NCBI RefSeq assembly: GCF_030272615.1
Contig: NC_081407.1
Coordinates: forward strand, 97,507,897 to 97,571,896
Reading direction: 5' to 3'
Length of the DNA: 64,000 bases
From: Cryptomeria japonica
Taxonomy: Eukaryota; Streptophyta; Pinopsida; Cupressales; Cupressaceae
Shown piece by piece: positions 47,101-59,100 of this stretch (positions are counted from its first letter, which is position 1; each line of letters starts with the position of its first letter). The notes below the pieces were generated by a model. The model was given only the letters and a program-made list of their open reading frames with translations. It had not been told where the DNA came from and searched no databases. The translations under genes and the position numbers were made by a program.

Positions 47101-50100
47101 TCACTCTGGACCCTTTGGAAGGCCCAAGAGCGAAATTTGCATTCTTGGCTCAAATCTTCGTTTTTCGTAGTCAAAATCCATCCAAGGGCAATCCTAGGGG
47201 CATCTCCCAACTTCTCACCTTGGTCTAGGCTTGGCTTGGCACAAATTTTGGAAGATAGAATAGGTTTTAGGATTTTTGCCCTGGACCCTTTGGAAGGGTC
47301 GGGAGCGAAATCCTTGCTCTTGAGCTTATTCCTTCATTCTTCCATTTCAATTCACCTCAAAAGCCAAGAAAATGTTATTCCATTCCTATCTAGGCCATAA
47401 GAACCAAAAGTTTGATTTGTTTTGAAGGGGAAATAGGTGATCTTAGGAATTTCACTCTGGACCCTTTGGAAGGGTCAGGAGCGAAATTCTCCTTCTAGGC
47501 CAAAATCCTTCACATTTGGTGATCACTAGCAACTCAAAGCCATGCTTAAGGACATCCCCAATCCTAATTCACCCTAACCCACACTTGTCTTGGCACAAAA
47601 TTGAGAAAAAAGGGAGGTTTTGGGGAATTTCGCTTTGGACCCTCTGGAAGGGTCCAAAGCGAAATCCACATTCTAGGCTTAACTCTTCATCTTTTCAACT
47701 CAAATCTTCCTTGCAAGGCAAAAATACACCACTTTCCACTTTACTTGCACCTACGCCATAGGAACCACTGTCTTGACCTCATTCAAGAAGAAAATGGGAG
47801 TTTCCAAGAATTTCGCTCTAGACCCTTTGGAAGGGTCAGGAGCGAAATTTTTTATTTTACGCTAAAATCCTTCACATTTTCACTTTTAGTCACTCCCTAA
47901 GGCAAAAACATGTCAATCCACCTTCCAACATGCCTTAGAAACTAAGAACTTGTCCAAAACAAGGAAGAAAATGAGGTCTATGGGGATTTTCGCTCAGGAC
48001 CCTTTGGAAGGGTCACGAGCGAAATCCACATTCTTGGTTGGTTTTCCACTTCCTTCATCCAATTCTCCTTCAAACTTGATCAAATTCAAGCTCCTTTCTC
48101 CACATTTAAGTGAATCCACCATCAAACTAGCTCAAGACAAGGTCGTTTTCATCATTTTAGGCAAGATAGGGGGTCAAACTGAGGATTTTGCTCTGGACCT
48201 AGGCCAAGGACAGGACCTATAGGGAATTTCGGACCCTTTGGAAGGGTCAGGAGCGAAATTCTCCTTTTAGGCCCATTTTCACCTTTTTCCTCCCTTTTTT
48301 GGCTTGGATATAACTTATTAGGCCTCTCCTGATCATCCTCCAGTCCAAGTTAGCATTCACTTCAAGGTTTTGCAAAGAAAAAAGGGTCTCATATGAAATC
48401 CTCCATTCTTTCACATTCCATTACTCCAAATAAGTGTTTTGCCCTCAATAATGCCTAGGAATGAGTTAGTTCTAAGTTTGGATCAAAGTAGAATGTCCTA
48501 TAGAGGAATTCGCTCTGGACCCTTTGGAAGGGTCAGGAGCGAAATTGAAATTCGCTTTGGACCCTTTGGAAGGGTCAGGAGCGATTTGACATTTTGGTCT
48601 CTCCGTCAAGATTCATATATGGAATATCACTTATACATTAAGTTATATTCCATATATACTGTCAGGATGTTTGAGAGTGGTTTCAGACCTCCAGGAGTTA
48701 TAATGCAAAATCTAGTTTTTGGAGGATTCTTCAATTTTCCAGACTTAAGTCAAATTTCAGGATCAAGATGACATTCCAAACTTAGCCAAATTTCAGGACA
48801 TTTGAAGATCAGGATGACATTCCAGACTTCATCACTCACCAACTTGGCCTAACTCAGACCTTCAAAGAGGATATTCACTCACCAAGCTCCATTGACCTCC
48901 TCAAACTCAAACAAGACACAATTAGCAACAAGAGCAAAACTTTGTCCTAAGGAAGACTTTCAAAGATGACCCTAACCCGGAGCATCCACTGACTCACCTT
49001 TAGTTAAAACAGAGCATGTTATCTTAGTGATCCCTCTGGCAACACTCAACATGAAAAGGCTAATAGACCAAACCCTAAAAGACCTAGAAACAAACCCCAG
49101 AAAGCAAAAAAGTAGGGGTCCCCATTTGCAATGGGGCGATGTGTGAATACGTCACAACAAGACGTAATATAGGATAACTGTTACTATATCCCACAATAAA
49201 TCCATAGAATCACATGCTATAATTAGATTTCAGATAATTATATATCAAATTATCATATTTTCCAAGGTTACCCCGAGTTTCCGGGACGGGGACAGCAGGG
49301 GACGACGGGACGCGTTTCCGGGACGGCAAATTTTTTTGCCAAATTTGGGGATGGCGGGGGACGGCAAAGGGGACGGCTATATAAAATACAGGAAAAATTT
49401 AAAATATATAGGAAAATTTCAAAATTCTAAATGTTCATATGAAAACATGGATAAAGCATGCATACATACATTATATTCATATGAAAACAATAAAACATGG
49501 ATATAGCATGTGTGTGATACTATGAAAAGTTGAAAATATTTTAGAATGTAAATTCTGAACATACAACATTGTTAATACTCAATAGACAATATGCAATTAT
49601 GCATTCATAAATCAGAATTTCAATTCATTCACATTGTCAATATGCATATCAATAGACTCGGAGGTTAAATTTTCCCTACTTCTATCAACGCAGTTTCCCC
49701 CCATATTTTCCAACGGGGGTTTGGGGGCAGCGCCCCCAAGGTGGGGTCAAGGGTGTTATTTTTCTATTGACTCGTCGAGTTTGGAGATTTTCTAATCTCT
49801 GTGTCAAAATGCCCAAAGGCTACACTACTGCCATATAGTTTCATTGTCAAAATTATGAATTAAATTAATAAATTTAAAATTTAATTAATGTTATCTTTTA
49901 ATTTTTTATATTTTTAATAACAATTTGAATTAATAAGGGGCCTCTATTAGAAAATTTAAATAAAAAATTAAAAATACAACTTTTTAAATTTTTTTAATAT
50001 TTTTCAAGGGCCTTAGAATGGGGGACGTCTAGCCGTCCCTGGGACGGATTTAATATTTTTCAAGGGCCTTAGAATGGGGGACGTCTAGCCGTCCCTGGGA

Positions 50101-53100
50101 CGGATTGGGGACGTCCCAGCCGTCCCTGGGACGGATTGGGGACATCCCAGCCGTCCCCGGGACGTACGAACGTCCCCCAGAGCTAGGGCAGGCGTCCCCC
50201 CGTTTCGGGGTCGTCCCCTCAAAAAACAGGGCAATTTGGGGACGGGGGGAAACGTCCCCTGGCCGTCCCCAAGTCCCCGAAACGTCCCCGGGACGGGGAC
50301 GGGGGTTTTCATGTCGGGGACACGTCCCCGGGTAACATTGGTACTATTTTCAAATAATCAAACACAGGCAATAATTAAATTAAATCTTTAAAATGATCCG
50401 AATTCCATAAGCATCAAAATTAAAATATATGAAATTTTACATGTTATACTAAATTAGCATGGATATCTGAAATACATATATCTAAAAATCACCCAAAGAT
50501 GTTAGTCTCGAGGTGTTTGTACTTATATATCTCAGTATTTTAGTGAGATGCACTTAAATTTTATTGTATTTACAGTGTTTTCTTTTCCTAATATAAATTT
50601 TTCATTCTAATCTCTAAAATTTGATTATTTGCATCTAATTTTTTATATTTACTTATTATCATTATCTAAAAAATTAAAAAAAAATTAAAAATTAAAAAAG
50701 TATATTTTTAACTGAATTAATTCTTAATGTCCACAAATAATTTTTATTTAAGTTAAAAGCTAAGAGTTTTTTTTAACATTAACACACCCACACCATTACA
50801 CTCCACCCCTTGCTGCCATTGTAGAATGTCTCTCGACATTAATAAGGTAAACAATATCATTTTCTATAAAAGTATCATTTTTAATATTTATTTAATAGGT
50901 AACTGTATAGATAAGAAATGACACGAACTATTTATTTTAATGTCTTAAGAAATATCTTATTTTAGATTATTTATTTTGAAGAGTTAAATTTTGTTTCACT
51001 TAACAATTGTTTTTACTTAATAAGACGTTGTTTATAGTATGTTTATTATTAAATTGTAATGCATTGACATGTAAATGAGTGTCAAATTTAAATTAAAGGT
51101 TATTGTTAACATGTTCATGCCATTACTATCCACCTCTTGCCGCCACTGTAATTATATCTCTCAGCCTAATTATTTAATGTTGAATTTATTTGATATTTGA
51201 TATGGATTATTTGCCATCTAAGATACATACATAGCAACTAAAGACTCAAATTACTGATTAATATACAAAAATCTTTAACCTAAAGGCTATAATTTATCTA
51301 TCCAATATATGCACATCACAAACGAGTGGCATAAAAAGGAATGGGACAATAATCATAGGGTGAAAAATGCAGAAACGGCACAATAATTACAGGAAGAATG
51401 TAATATGTAAGAAGGAATAATTATACAAATGCAGGTCTAAGCAGAAATGGATAATCATACACAGGAAGATAAATTATGGTCAAACAAGTAGTGATTTTCA
51501 AAATAAATCAATGGAACTTCACTGCTTGAAATCACTACATTGCTTCTGACTTCAACGTCACATTGTTGCTGGTCTCAAAATTCAACTGTCATTGTTTATT
51601 TAACTTTTTCAAAGGCCTTTTTATGGTTGTTTATAGTCTCATGGTTTTTTTTTTTAAATCAATTTTTTAAGAGTTTTCTAACCCATGTCTCTAGATACAG
51701 TTTTAGAGGCCCCAGTGTCGAATCCAGCCATATCTGATATGGTCAACATTAGGCTACTATATAGATATGAGCTGATACGCAAATTCCTGTAAATGGGGGT
51801 ATCCCATATCATACAACCCTGACCCTAAGATACCATAACACCAATGATATGTAAGAAGTTGGTGCATTTTAAAGGGAACTAGTTGGATTTTCTCAATGAA
51901 CAACTAAGGCCAACACACCCACCTCTACTGAAGCCGCCAAAACTTCAAATAAGGACATGCCTGTGGACTTTCTTGCTCTAGTTCCAAAGAGTCAATGAAA
52001 CTCCTGAACCTTGTGCTTTACATGAGAAAACCAGATTTTTTGGAATTTCTTTCAAATGCCGCACTTCTGTTTTTGTTAACTACAACTGTCTCTTCTACTG
52101 ATTTCTGTTGGGTGCTAGTGAGGCATGTGGCCTCTTGGTTTTTGCTCTATGCTCTCTTCTCGTTTTCTTGCTGCTATTTTAGATGGTATAAATTTCCACC
52201 TTACTAAACATATAGAATTTGCAATGTGTGTCTAATATCTATACACAATTCAAATGTTGTTTACAAGTTTTGAACCAAGATCAACTGGAAATAGGTACAC
52301 TTATATAGGCTTTCATAAAAATATTGATGCATTTCTGTCATTTAAAGTCTAAGATAATCCAGAATTATAATCAATGAAAATCAGATTTGTTATAAAACAT
52401 GGGAAAATAACATTTACAATGAAAACAAAGGCAGCAGTATTGATTGCACTGCAAAACATTGAGAAGAGAGCAGAAACTTCATTACCTGATGAATTATCTC
52501 TGGTGTGAGGTTGAAAGTTACTCTATTTGTCTGCAAAAGCAACCAATCATATAAATAGAAAAAAATTAAGATGCAAAATTGCAGTTGGAACTCCCTACAA
52601 AAGGTTCATGAAGGAGATTCTGCTTACAACACAGCTGTAGAATTTACAACAAGCAAACAAGCCAACTATAATTTTAATAAAAAACAATAGTAAGTCAATT
52701 ACTTCAAGGACATTGAAAATATGTACCCATTTTTATTCCTATAGAAACAAAATCTGAAATGATGCAATTACAATAATAATAGTAGCAATGTACATCATTT
52801 CCTTTCTACCAAAAATGTTATAGGAGAATAAAAAAAATGCAGCTCAAATAAAATTTTGAACTTCAAATTGATAAGCAAATATTACAAGAATATAATAATC
52901 ATAGAAGTATACTGAAAGCAAAGATTATACACGACCGTCAGTCATTGGTCGGACATCTGCAAGCATTGCACTTTTTAATCCAGTCCGCTGCTTTGCAATT
53001 GTGAATGCTTCTTCCTCTAACATACTCTGCACCACACATGTTTTTCTCATTCTACAGTGGGAACACACCCATTCAATAAAACCTGATCTTAAAAAATGCC

Positions 53101-56100
53101 TATTAATCCTAAATAGAAATTGGCTCTCAAGATAAGACAATCTAAAAACCACTATATGATAATATAAGTTAATTTCATGTACTGCAACACAATGATAAAA
53201 AATCACACATACACACGAATGTTCGAACTTTAATGTTCCAAACCTTTCTTGTAGCCCAAAATTCAGTTTCTGTTATAACACCACCAAAAACAAGTTCTTT
53301 GTGCAATTTCTGCAACTCACTGTCAAAAGAAATATTAACCCCAATCATAACAAATCACAAAACCCTTGTCAGATCCAATGAATAATGGGAAAATGACAAG
53401 AATCTTTATTGCCTTCAGAAATTTAAAATTCATGAATAAAACAGTAGAGAAAATGACAAGAATCTTTATTGCCTTCTGAAATTTACAATTCATGAATAGA
53501 ACAGTAGGAAACGTTATGGTTTCATAACAACTGTTAGTTTCAATTAAGCACCCAAATCTAAATGTTTTCACACCCAACAGATGAACATATAAATGCAGTT
53601 AGCATACCTCCAATTTAGCCATTTATATGCTTCCTAAAACCTAGAAGAGCTTAGTCTCAAAACAAACACAATAATAGGCTCACTTATTTTGTAGAACAAA
53701 AGTTCATTGTGGGGATGGAAAGGCCCCTTCTCAAAATCCATCAATACTGAAATGCATGTTCATTAGCGTGTACATGCCACATTTTAGAGAGTTTGGAAAT
53801 AAGTTTCTTGAAAATTTCTAATCAGAAAATAAGGTGCTGAAGAACTAGGGATCATTGCAAAGATTGAAAATAAAAAACACTTGCATGGCTAAAAGGTAAA
53901 AACAAAAGTGCTAGTGTAAGTTGTCACCAAGCAAGATCCATCTAGCCAGAAATGTCAGATGAAGTTCTACACGAGCTTCGGCATTGTGAAAGCAGGTGGT
54001 GATATTCTTCACAAATTCAAATTACTAGCTCATACAATCCACAAAGATAAATGCAAAAAAAGGAATACACAAATGATCGAACTCATGTAAATAAACATAT
54101 AGCTCTTCTCCCACCTCAATATGTATCAATTAAAGTGAGTGTCTATGTGATAATACATAAGAGAATTGAAATCTGAAAATTAGAAAATTTAAAATCAATT
54201 CTTGCAGGTCAGATACTGTCAATTGGAGGGCCAATACAAAAAGTCTGTTCCAAACAAATGTGCAGAGAATAATTTCCATTACTGGAGGAAATCAAGTTAC
54301 CTATCCTCACTAAGTAACTTCATCCTGCGTTCCATTTCTTCCTTACTGAGTTGCCCACCATGGATAGCTGTTGAGGCCAGTTCAGACCTCTGAGAGGCAC
54401 CTAGTGTACTTTGTCCATCTGTGGCTGGAGGCTGATACTTTGCAAGAATGTTAGCTGTCCATTAAAACAGAAAATTAATCAATCAATTGACAGGCTTAAC
54501 CATCACCATACTAATACATAAAATTGCAAGTTACAACAAAATTCTCGAAGGATTTGGTCTGCATCAGTGTGAAATAAACAACAGTAAAACCCATTCCAAA
54601 GAGCTATAGTTTATTTCCCATTCAACTGTCAACAAGTTTTGTGTAATATGTATTGTTGGAAAAATTAAGCTCCATATGTTTATATAGTGAAAGCTACAAC
54701 CATACATGTCATTACAGAAAAAAGGAAATTTGCATGCAGATAGAAAGAATCAAAACTTGATGTAATCTATGTTGTCCAGCATATCTCTGCCAGAGTTAGT
54801 ACCTTATTACTTCCTTAAGGCCCAATATCTTTACACTGTGCTCAGTCTTAACTACCATATAGTGTGCTTTATTTTGCTACATCTGCATCCTCAGACTAAC
54901 CATGTGACAAAACCCTCTTGTTTAAGACAAACGTGTGAACAAGATAGATAGATAATTGGTTTAATTGGATCAGGATATTGCTCATATCAAGGAAGTCTTG
55001 GAGAAGTCAGGAACCATTGATTTGCATCAGGTTAATGAGGAAACTCAAATGTTGCTGATGCCTTCTAAACAAATAAATTATACAAATGTCCATCAATGAC
55101 GAGAAATAGATCAAAGGGAGTGGAATGAACAGCAGGTAACAATAACAAGGGAAAGGAGCAAAAGGACTCTAGCCAAGAAGCAAAAAGAATGAAAAAAGAA
55201 AGTGAGAATAATTGAAACATTGGGTGAGCCTAAAAATATTAATTGCCAAACCAATGCAGTTATAAATAGAAAATTGAAGAACCCCACAAAACCAAAGAAA
55301 CGAAAAAAGACCACCTTAAATATGTGTGTGTATAGATGGCAGGAAACCAAAACACTTGGGTATTAATGTTCCGCTCCACATTAGAGGCGGCAACGATGTT
55401 ATTCTCTATCATTGTAGAAATGCCAAATCCAAGTCTGCAAATGCTTATCAGGGAAAGTCCAGGGCAAAGGGGGTCAAGCTGGACAATCCTATGAGGCAAC
55501 TGAGTGCACACAGAACCTCTCCTAACATTCAAACCCATAGAACTGTTGATAGTACAGAAAAAGCTAATGATGTGACCTTACCCCTCAAGTTCATGATTTG
55601 AATATTTTTTAGTGACTTGTGGTTTAGGAACACCCTTCCCAACAATGTGGAATTGAACCCAATATGTGATGTACATATTGATTTCAATGGTCCACCTACT
55701 TCTAGCCAACAATAGCAACTGTGGTCAGCTCCAATTAAGCTGAGAAGTTTCCTGCATTAGATGCCAAGGTTGTAGGGGCCCCGCCTTACTCTATTTTCTT
55801 TGTATGTAATTACAATGAATAGAATTCAAAATTTTGATCTAGTAAGGAAAGTTGAAGTTGTAGATATTGAAAGTAGAATTCCAAATTTATAATTGTGCTT
55901 AAAAGAAGTGGCTTGACAATTGTACATTTGCATTCCACGGTTTTAGTATTTTACTGAATAAATCAAGGGGCAGAGTGCATTTCGTGGTGTTAGTAATTTA
56001 TTGAATAAAGCAAGGGGTGGATTGCATCCATATCTTTCAGCATACTCATTGTACTTGCCAATATCTTGATGCCTTATAGTAAAAGACCAGTTACCACTAC

Positions 56101-59100
56101 CAAAGTGGATTTTTCCCTCATTGAGGATTTCCAAGGTAAAAACCTAGTGTTCACTTTATTTTTCATTGTCTTTCTTTTCTCGGTTCTTAGTTTCTACAAG
56201 CATAGACCACTCCTCCTCCATGCTCCTTTGACTTATTTTCAATGGTAGGGGGCACTTTTGTATTATATGAGAATTTATGATATTTTTTTCCAGTTGAGAA
56301 TGTGTAATCTTTTTGTGAAGTCCTTACTGGTGCAATGAATCTATAAGACCTTAGCCTCTGTCCTTTAAGTATCTAAGATAACACTTATATCCAACTTTTG
56401 TCTGAAATTATGTGATGGTGGCTATTAGTTGTGTGCCCAAGCTTAGGCCCTTAACACACATATGTTGCTTTGTAAATTTTCATGCACGTCCAAAATAAAT
56501 CCCTCTTTAAACTATCAAAAAATAAAACATTTAAAATAAGTGATAAGATCAAAAAGGACAAGACACAAATGTTTCCTTGTCTCTGGATCACCTTTTTGCC
56601 CAAGCCAACTTTCCACACTGAGCACTACTTATAGGTTGTAGATGGGATCACTATTCAATCCTACCATATTCAACATCATTATGAACTCAAGAGTATGTTC
56701 CCACCAACTACACGTTGAGACTATCAACCTTATTCTAAAAAAAAGACAGGATCATTGCCTTTGTTCTCTACTTAAAGTGGAGATCATAGAGCATTTCATT
56801 TTCTAGAGTATTGCCTACCATGAAATGCAAGGTACCATTGATTGATAAAAAATTTGGTGATTTGTCTATCCACTTTCTTTTATTACCTTGATCAAAGATG
56901 ATTGGCCCATTTTCTTTATGAGGTCACCACTTCCAAGATAGAACCCTAGATCAAGACCTAGAAGCTACTAAACTAATTAATTCTTCCTTTCCCCCATCAT
57001 AGATAGAAAAATATTAAGTACCCTTTAGATGCTATTATTTCATTACATGAGGAGCATATCAATGAGCCATTGCTCTTCCTTGCAATTAACTACTTAGGGT
57101 TCCCCAAACATAAGCTCTTATTTTGTGTTGTGGTTTCACCTCATCTCAACGTTGAGAGCCCTAAGGCACACCTCAACCATAGTGCAAGTCTCAGGCCAAG
57201 GTCAAATCATTAATTCTTTGCCTCCACGAGTTCCTTAGCCTTCAATGTTAAGAGAGTTTCAACACGAAATCAGCTACTTCCTAAGATTGTCCAACTTGGC
57301 CCTCTTAGCAACAAGTACTCCCTGATGAGCATTCTCCGATCTTGCATTGGCACTCCCACAATGATAGATGGTAGTGTCATGGACTCTTCCAATGTGTGAC
57401 AAGGTATAGAACTTGATGGTTCTTACTTCCAACCATGGCTGCAAGATTTAATTTTCATCAACTCTTGCCCCTTTGAGGGATCCTCCCCTCACAAAACTAT
57501 TTGTACTTGTACTTGTTTCAAGATTAACATTTTGGGCTTACCCCACTCGTCCATTTCTTTGTTTACTTTCTTCCATTTGCTTTATTTTGTTTTGTTAGCC
57601 TTGCTTCTAGCGGCCATTTTGCCCCAATACTCTTCTATTGTAATAGTTGTACATTCTAGTCCCACTGACCTATTCTTCGTCACTCATGGACATTAACATA
57701 ATTTTTCGTTCTTCCTTTCCTAAAGTTCCCTCACTAAGAGAGTACAATAGAAATCAAGACCTCACATATGATGATATGAAGTAAGGCCCACATAAATAAC
57801 CCAAACTAATTAGACTAGGGTTAGCATAATCCCATTCCCACATGATACTAACTTGAGTTATAGGCTTATAGCTAACCTAGGGTTATGTCTGCCACATGTT
57901 AACTATTTTAGAACCGTAACACATATCATAATATTGTGGGCAAAGATATAAAATAGGGCATAACCCATTATTAGTAAGCTCCACCCATGAACCATGTTTA
58001 ATCATATATTAATTCATATGTGATGGTCACAAATAGTGTTATGCTTCTTAGTTGTTACTACTTCAATTCCATGAATTCCCATTGTTTTTGCTCCCTTGAT
58101 TCCATATACACCCAAAAACTATTTCTTATTTGATTTGATGTATATCCATAGCCTTGTTGCTTCACACCACACTTCTACATTTGTTGCCTCTCATGGTGGT
58201 GTGGCCTATGGATGTCAATATACCTGAAGATTTAAAGACATGACCTCTTCACCCTTGTCTTGCACATTTTCCTTTCACTCATGTAGGCAAAGGGTTTAAG
58301 CCTCTACCACATATAACCAACTCCTCCTTAGGTTCCAAAGAAGATGGAAGATTTGAGATATATACTCTACATCTGTACCTAAGTCAACGGCATGAATGTC
58401 TACTTGATTTTGTGCAGGGATTTTGTTCATTCAGACATCTTTTCTAGCCTTCATTGGTTCCTCATGCTAAAGGATTATTTAATTGTCTTGAACCAAATCT
58501 CCATAAACTTCTTTTGTTGCATTAAGATCAAACATTCCCAAAGTTTATAACCAAGCCCATCCAACGCAAACTTTCTCTATCCTAATCACACCCAATTATT
58601 TTGGCTCCGGATGGATTGTTGAGTGCCAACGGAGGTGGGCTTCACCAGACATAAAGACAGTTGCGATAAGAGGTGGCATCAGCTAACTGGCATTGTGGAA
58701 CTGTATAGCATCATGTAATGTCCCCTATTTATAGGCTGTCAATTCCCAAAGGGAGACATACATTACTACTTGCTATGCTACAGTAATTATGAATTAATGA
58801 CTAGGATTGTTCATATTTCAATTAGGTATTGTCCTTATTCACGCCTAATCTTAATCCCTTCTAATTTCTAATCCTAGATGGGAGACATGCTTGTCTAGGG
58901 CACAATGATACCATCTCCATAATGCAGACCAGATTACAGAAACCTCAGTCCATTCACCCTTGGGGCCCGCAACCCAGATTTAAAGATCATGAGTACTTTC
59001 ACTCTTGGGGCTCATCTATCATGAGATGGGTTTATTCCGGCTGTCCCTAACAGCATCACACCACTCGTCAGGAAAAGGGATTAGAACTAGTTGTACATAG

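Larger units (their letters stand above)
44976..49159 (-). mobile_element. 4.2-kb solo LTR with U3 hairpin array, TSD AGACG
   Basis: 4184 bp with ends TGTTGATGTGTC and GTCACAACA, flanked by perfect AGACG duplications (44971-44975, 49160-49164). No internal LTR copy, primer site or pol is seen, so it reads as one very long solo LTR. A TATA box on the minus strand (45831-45840) places transcription toward low coordinates, making 45850-49159 the U3. That U3 carries about twelve hairpin repeats (46548-48585). Confidence 0.85.

Noticed and set aside
46700-48222. Several plus-strand frames with a repeated [10 protein letters not shown]-like phrase
   Set aside because: The phrase is the translation of the 40-bp hairpin repeat; frames change from unit to unit and contain stops.
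44976-49159. Complete LTR retrotransposon with two LTRs
   Set aside because: No repeat of the first few hundred bases is found at the other end, and no primer site, purine tract or pol is present; one long solo LTR fits better.
50085-50335. Overlapping open frames on both strands, Gly/Pro-rich
   Set aside because: They are translations of the GGGACG/CGTCCC repeat; both strands are open because of composition, not coding.
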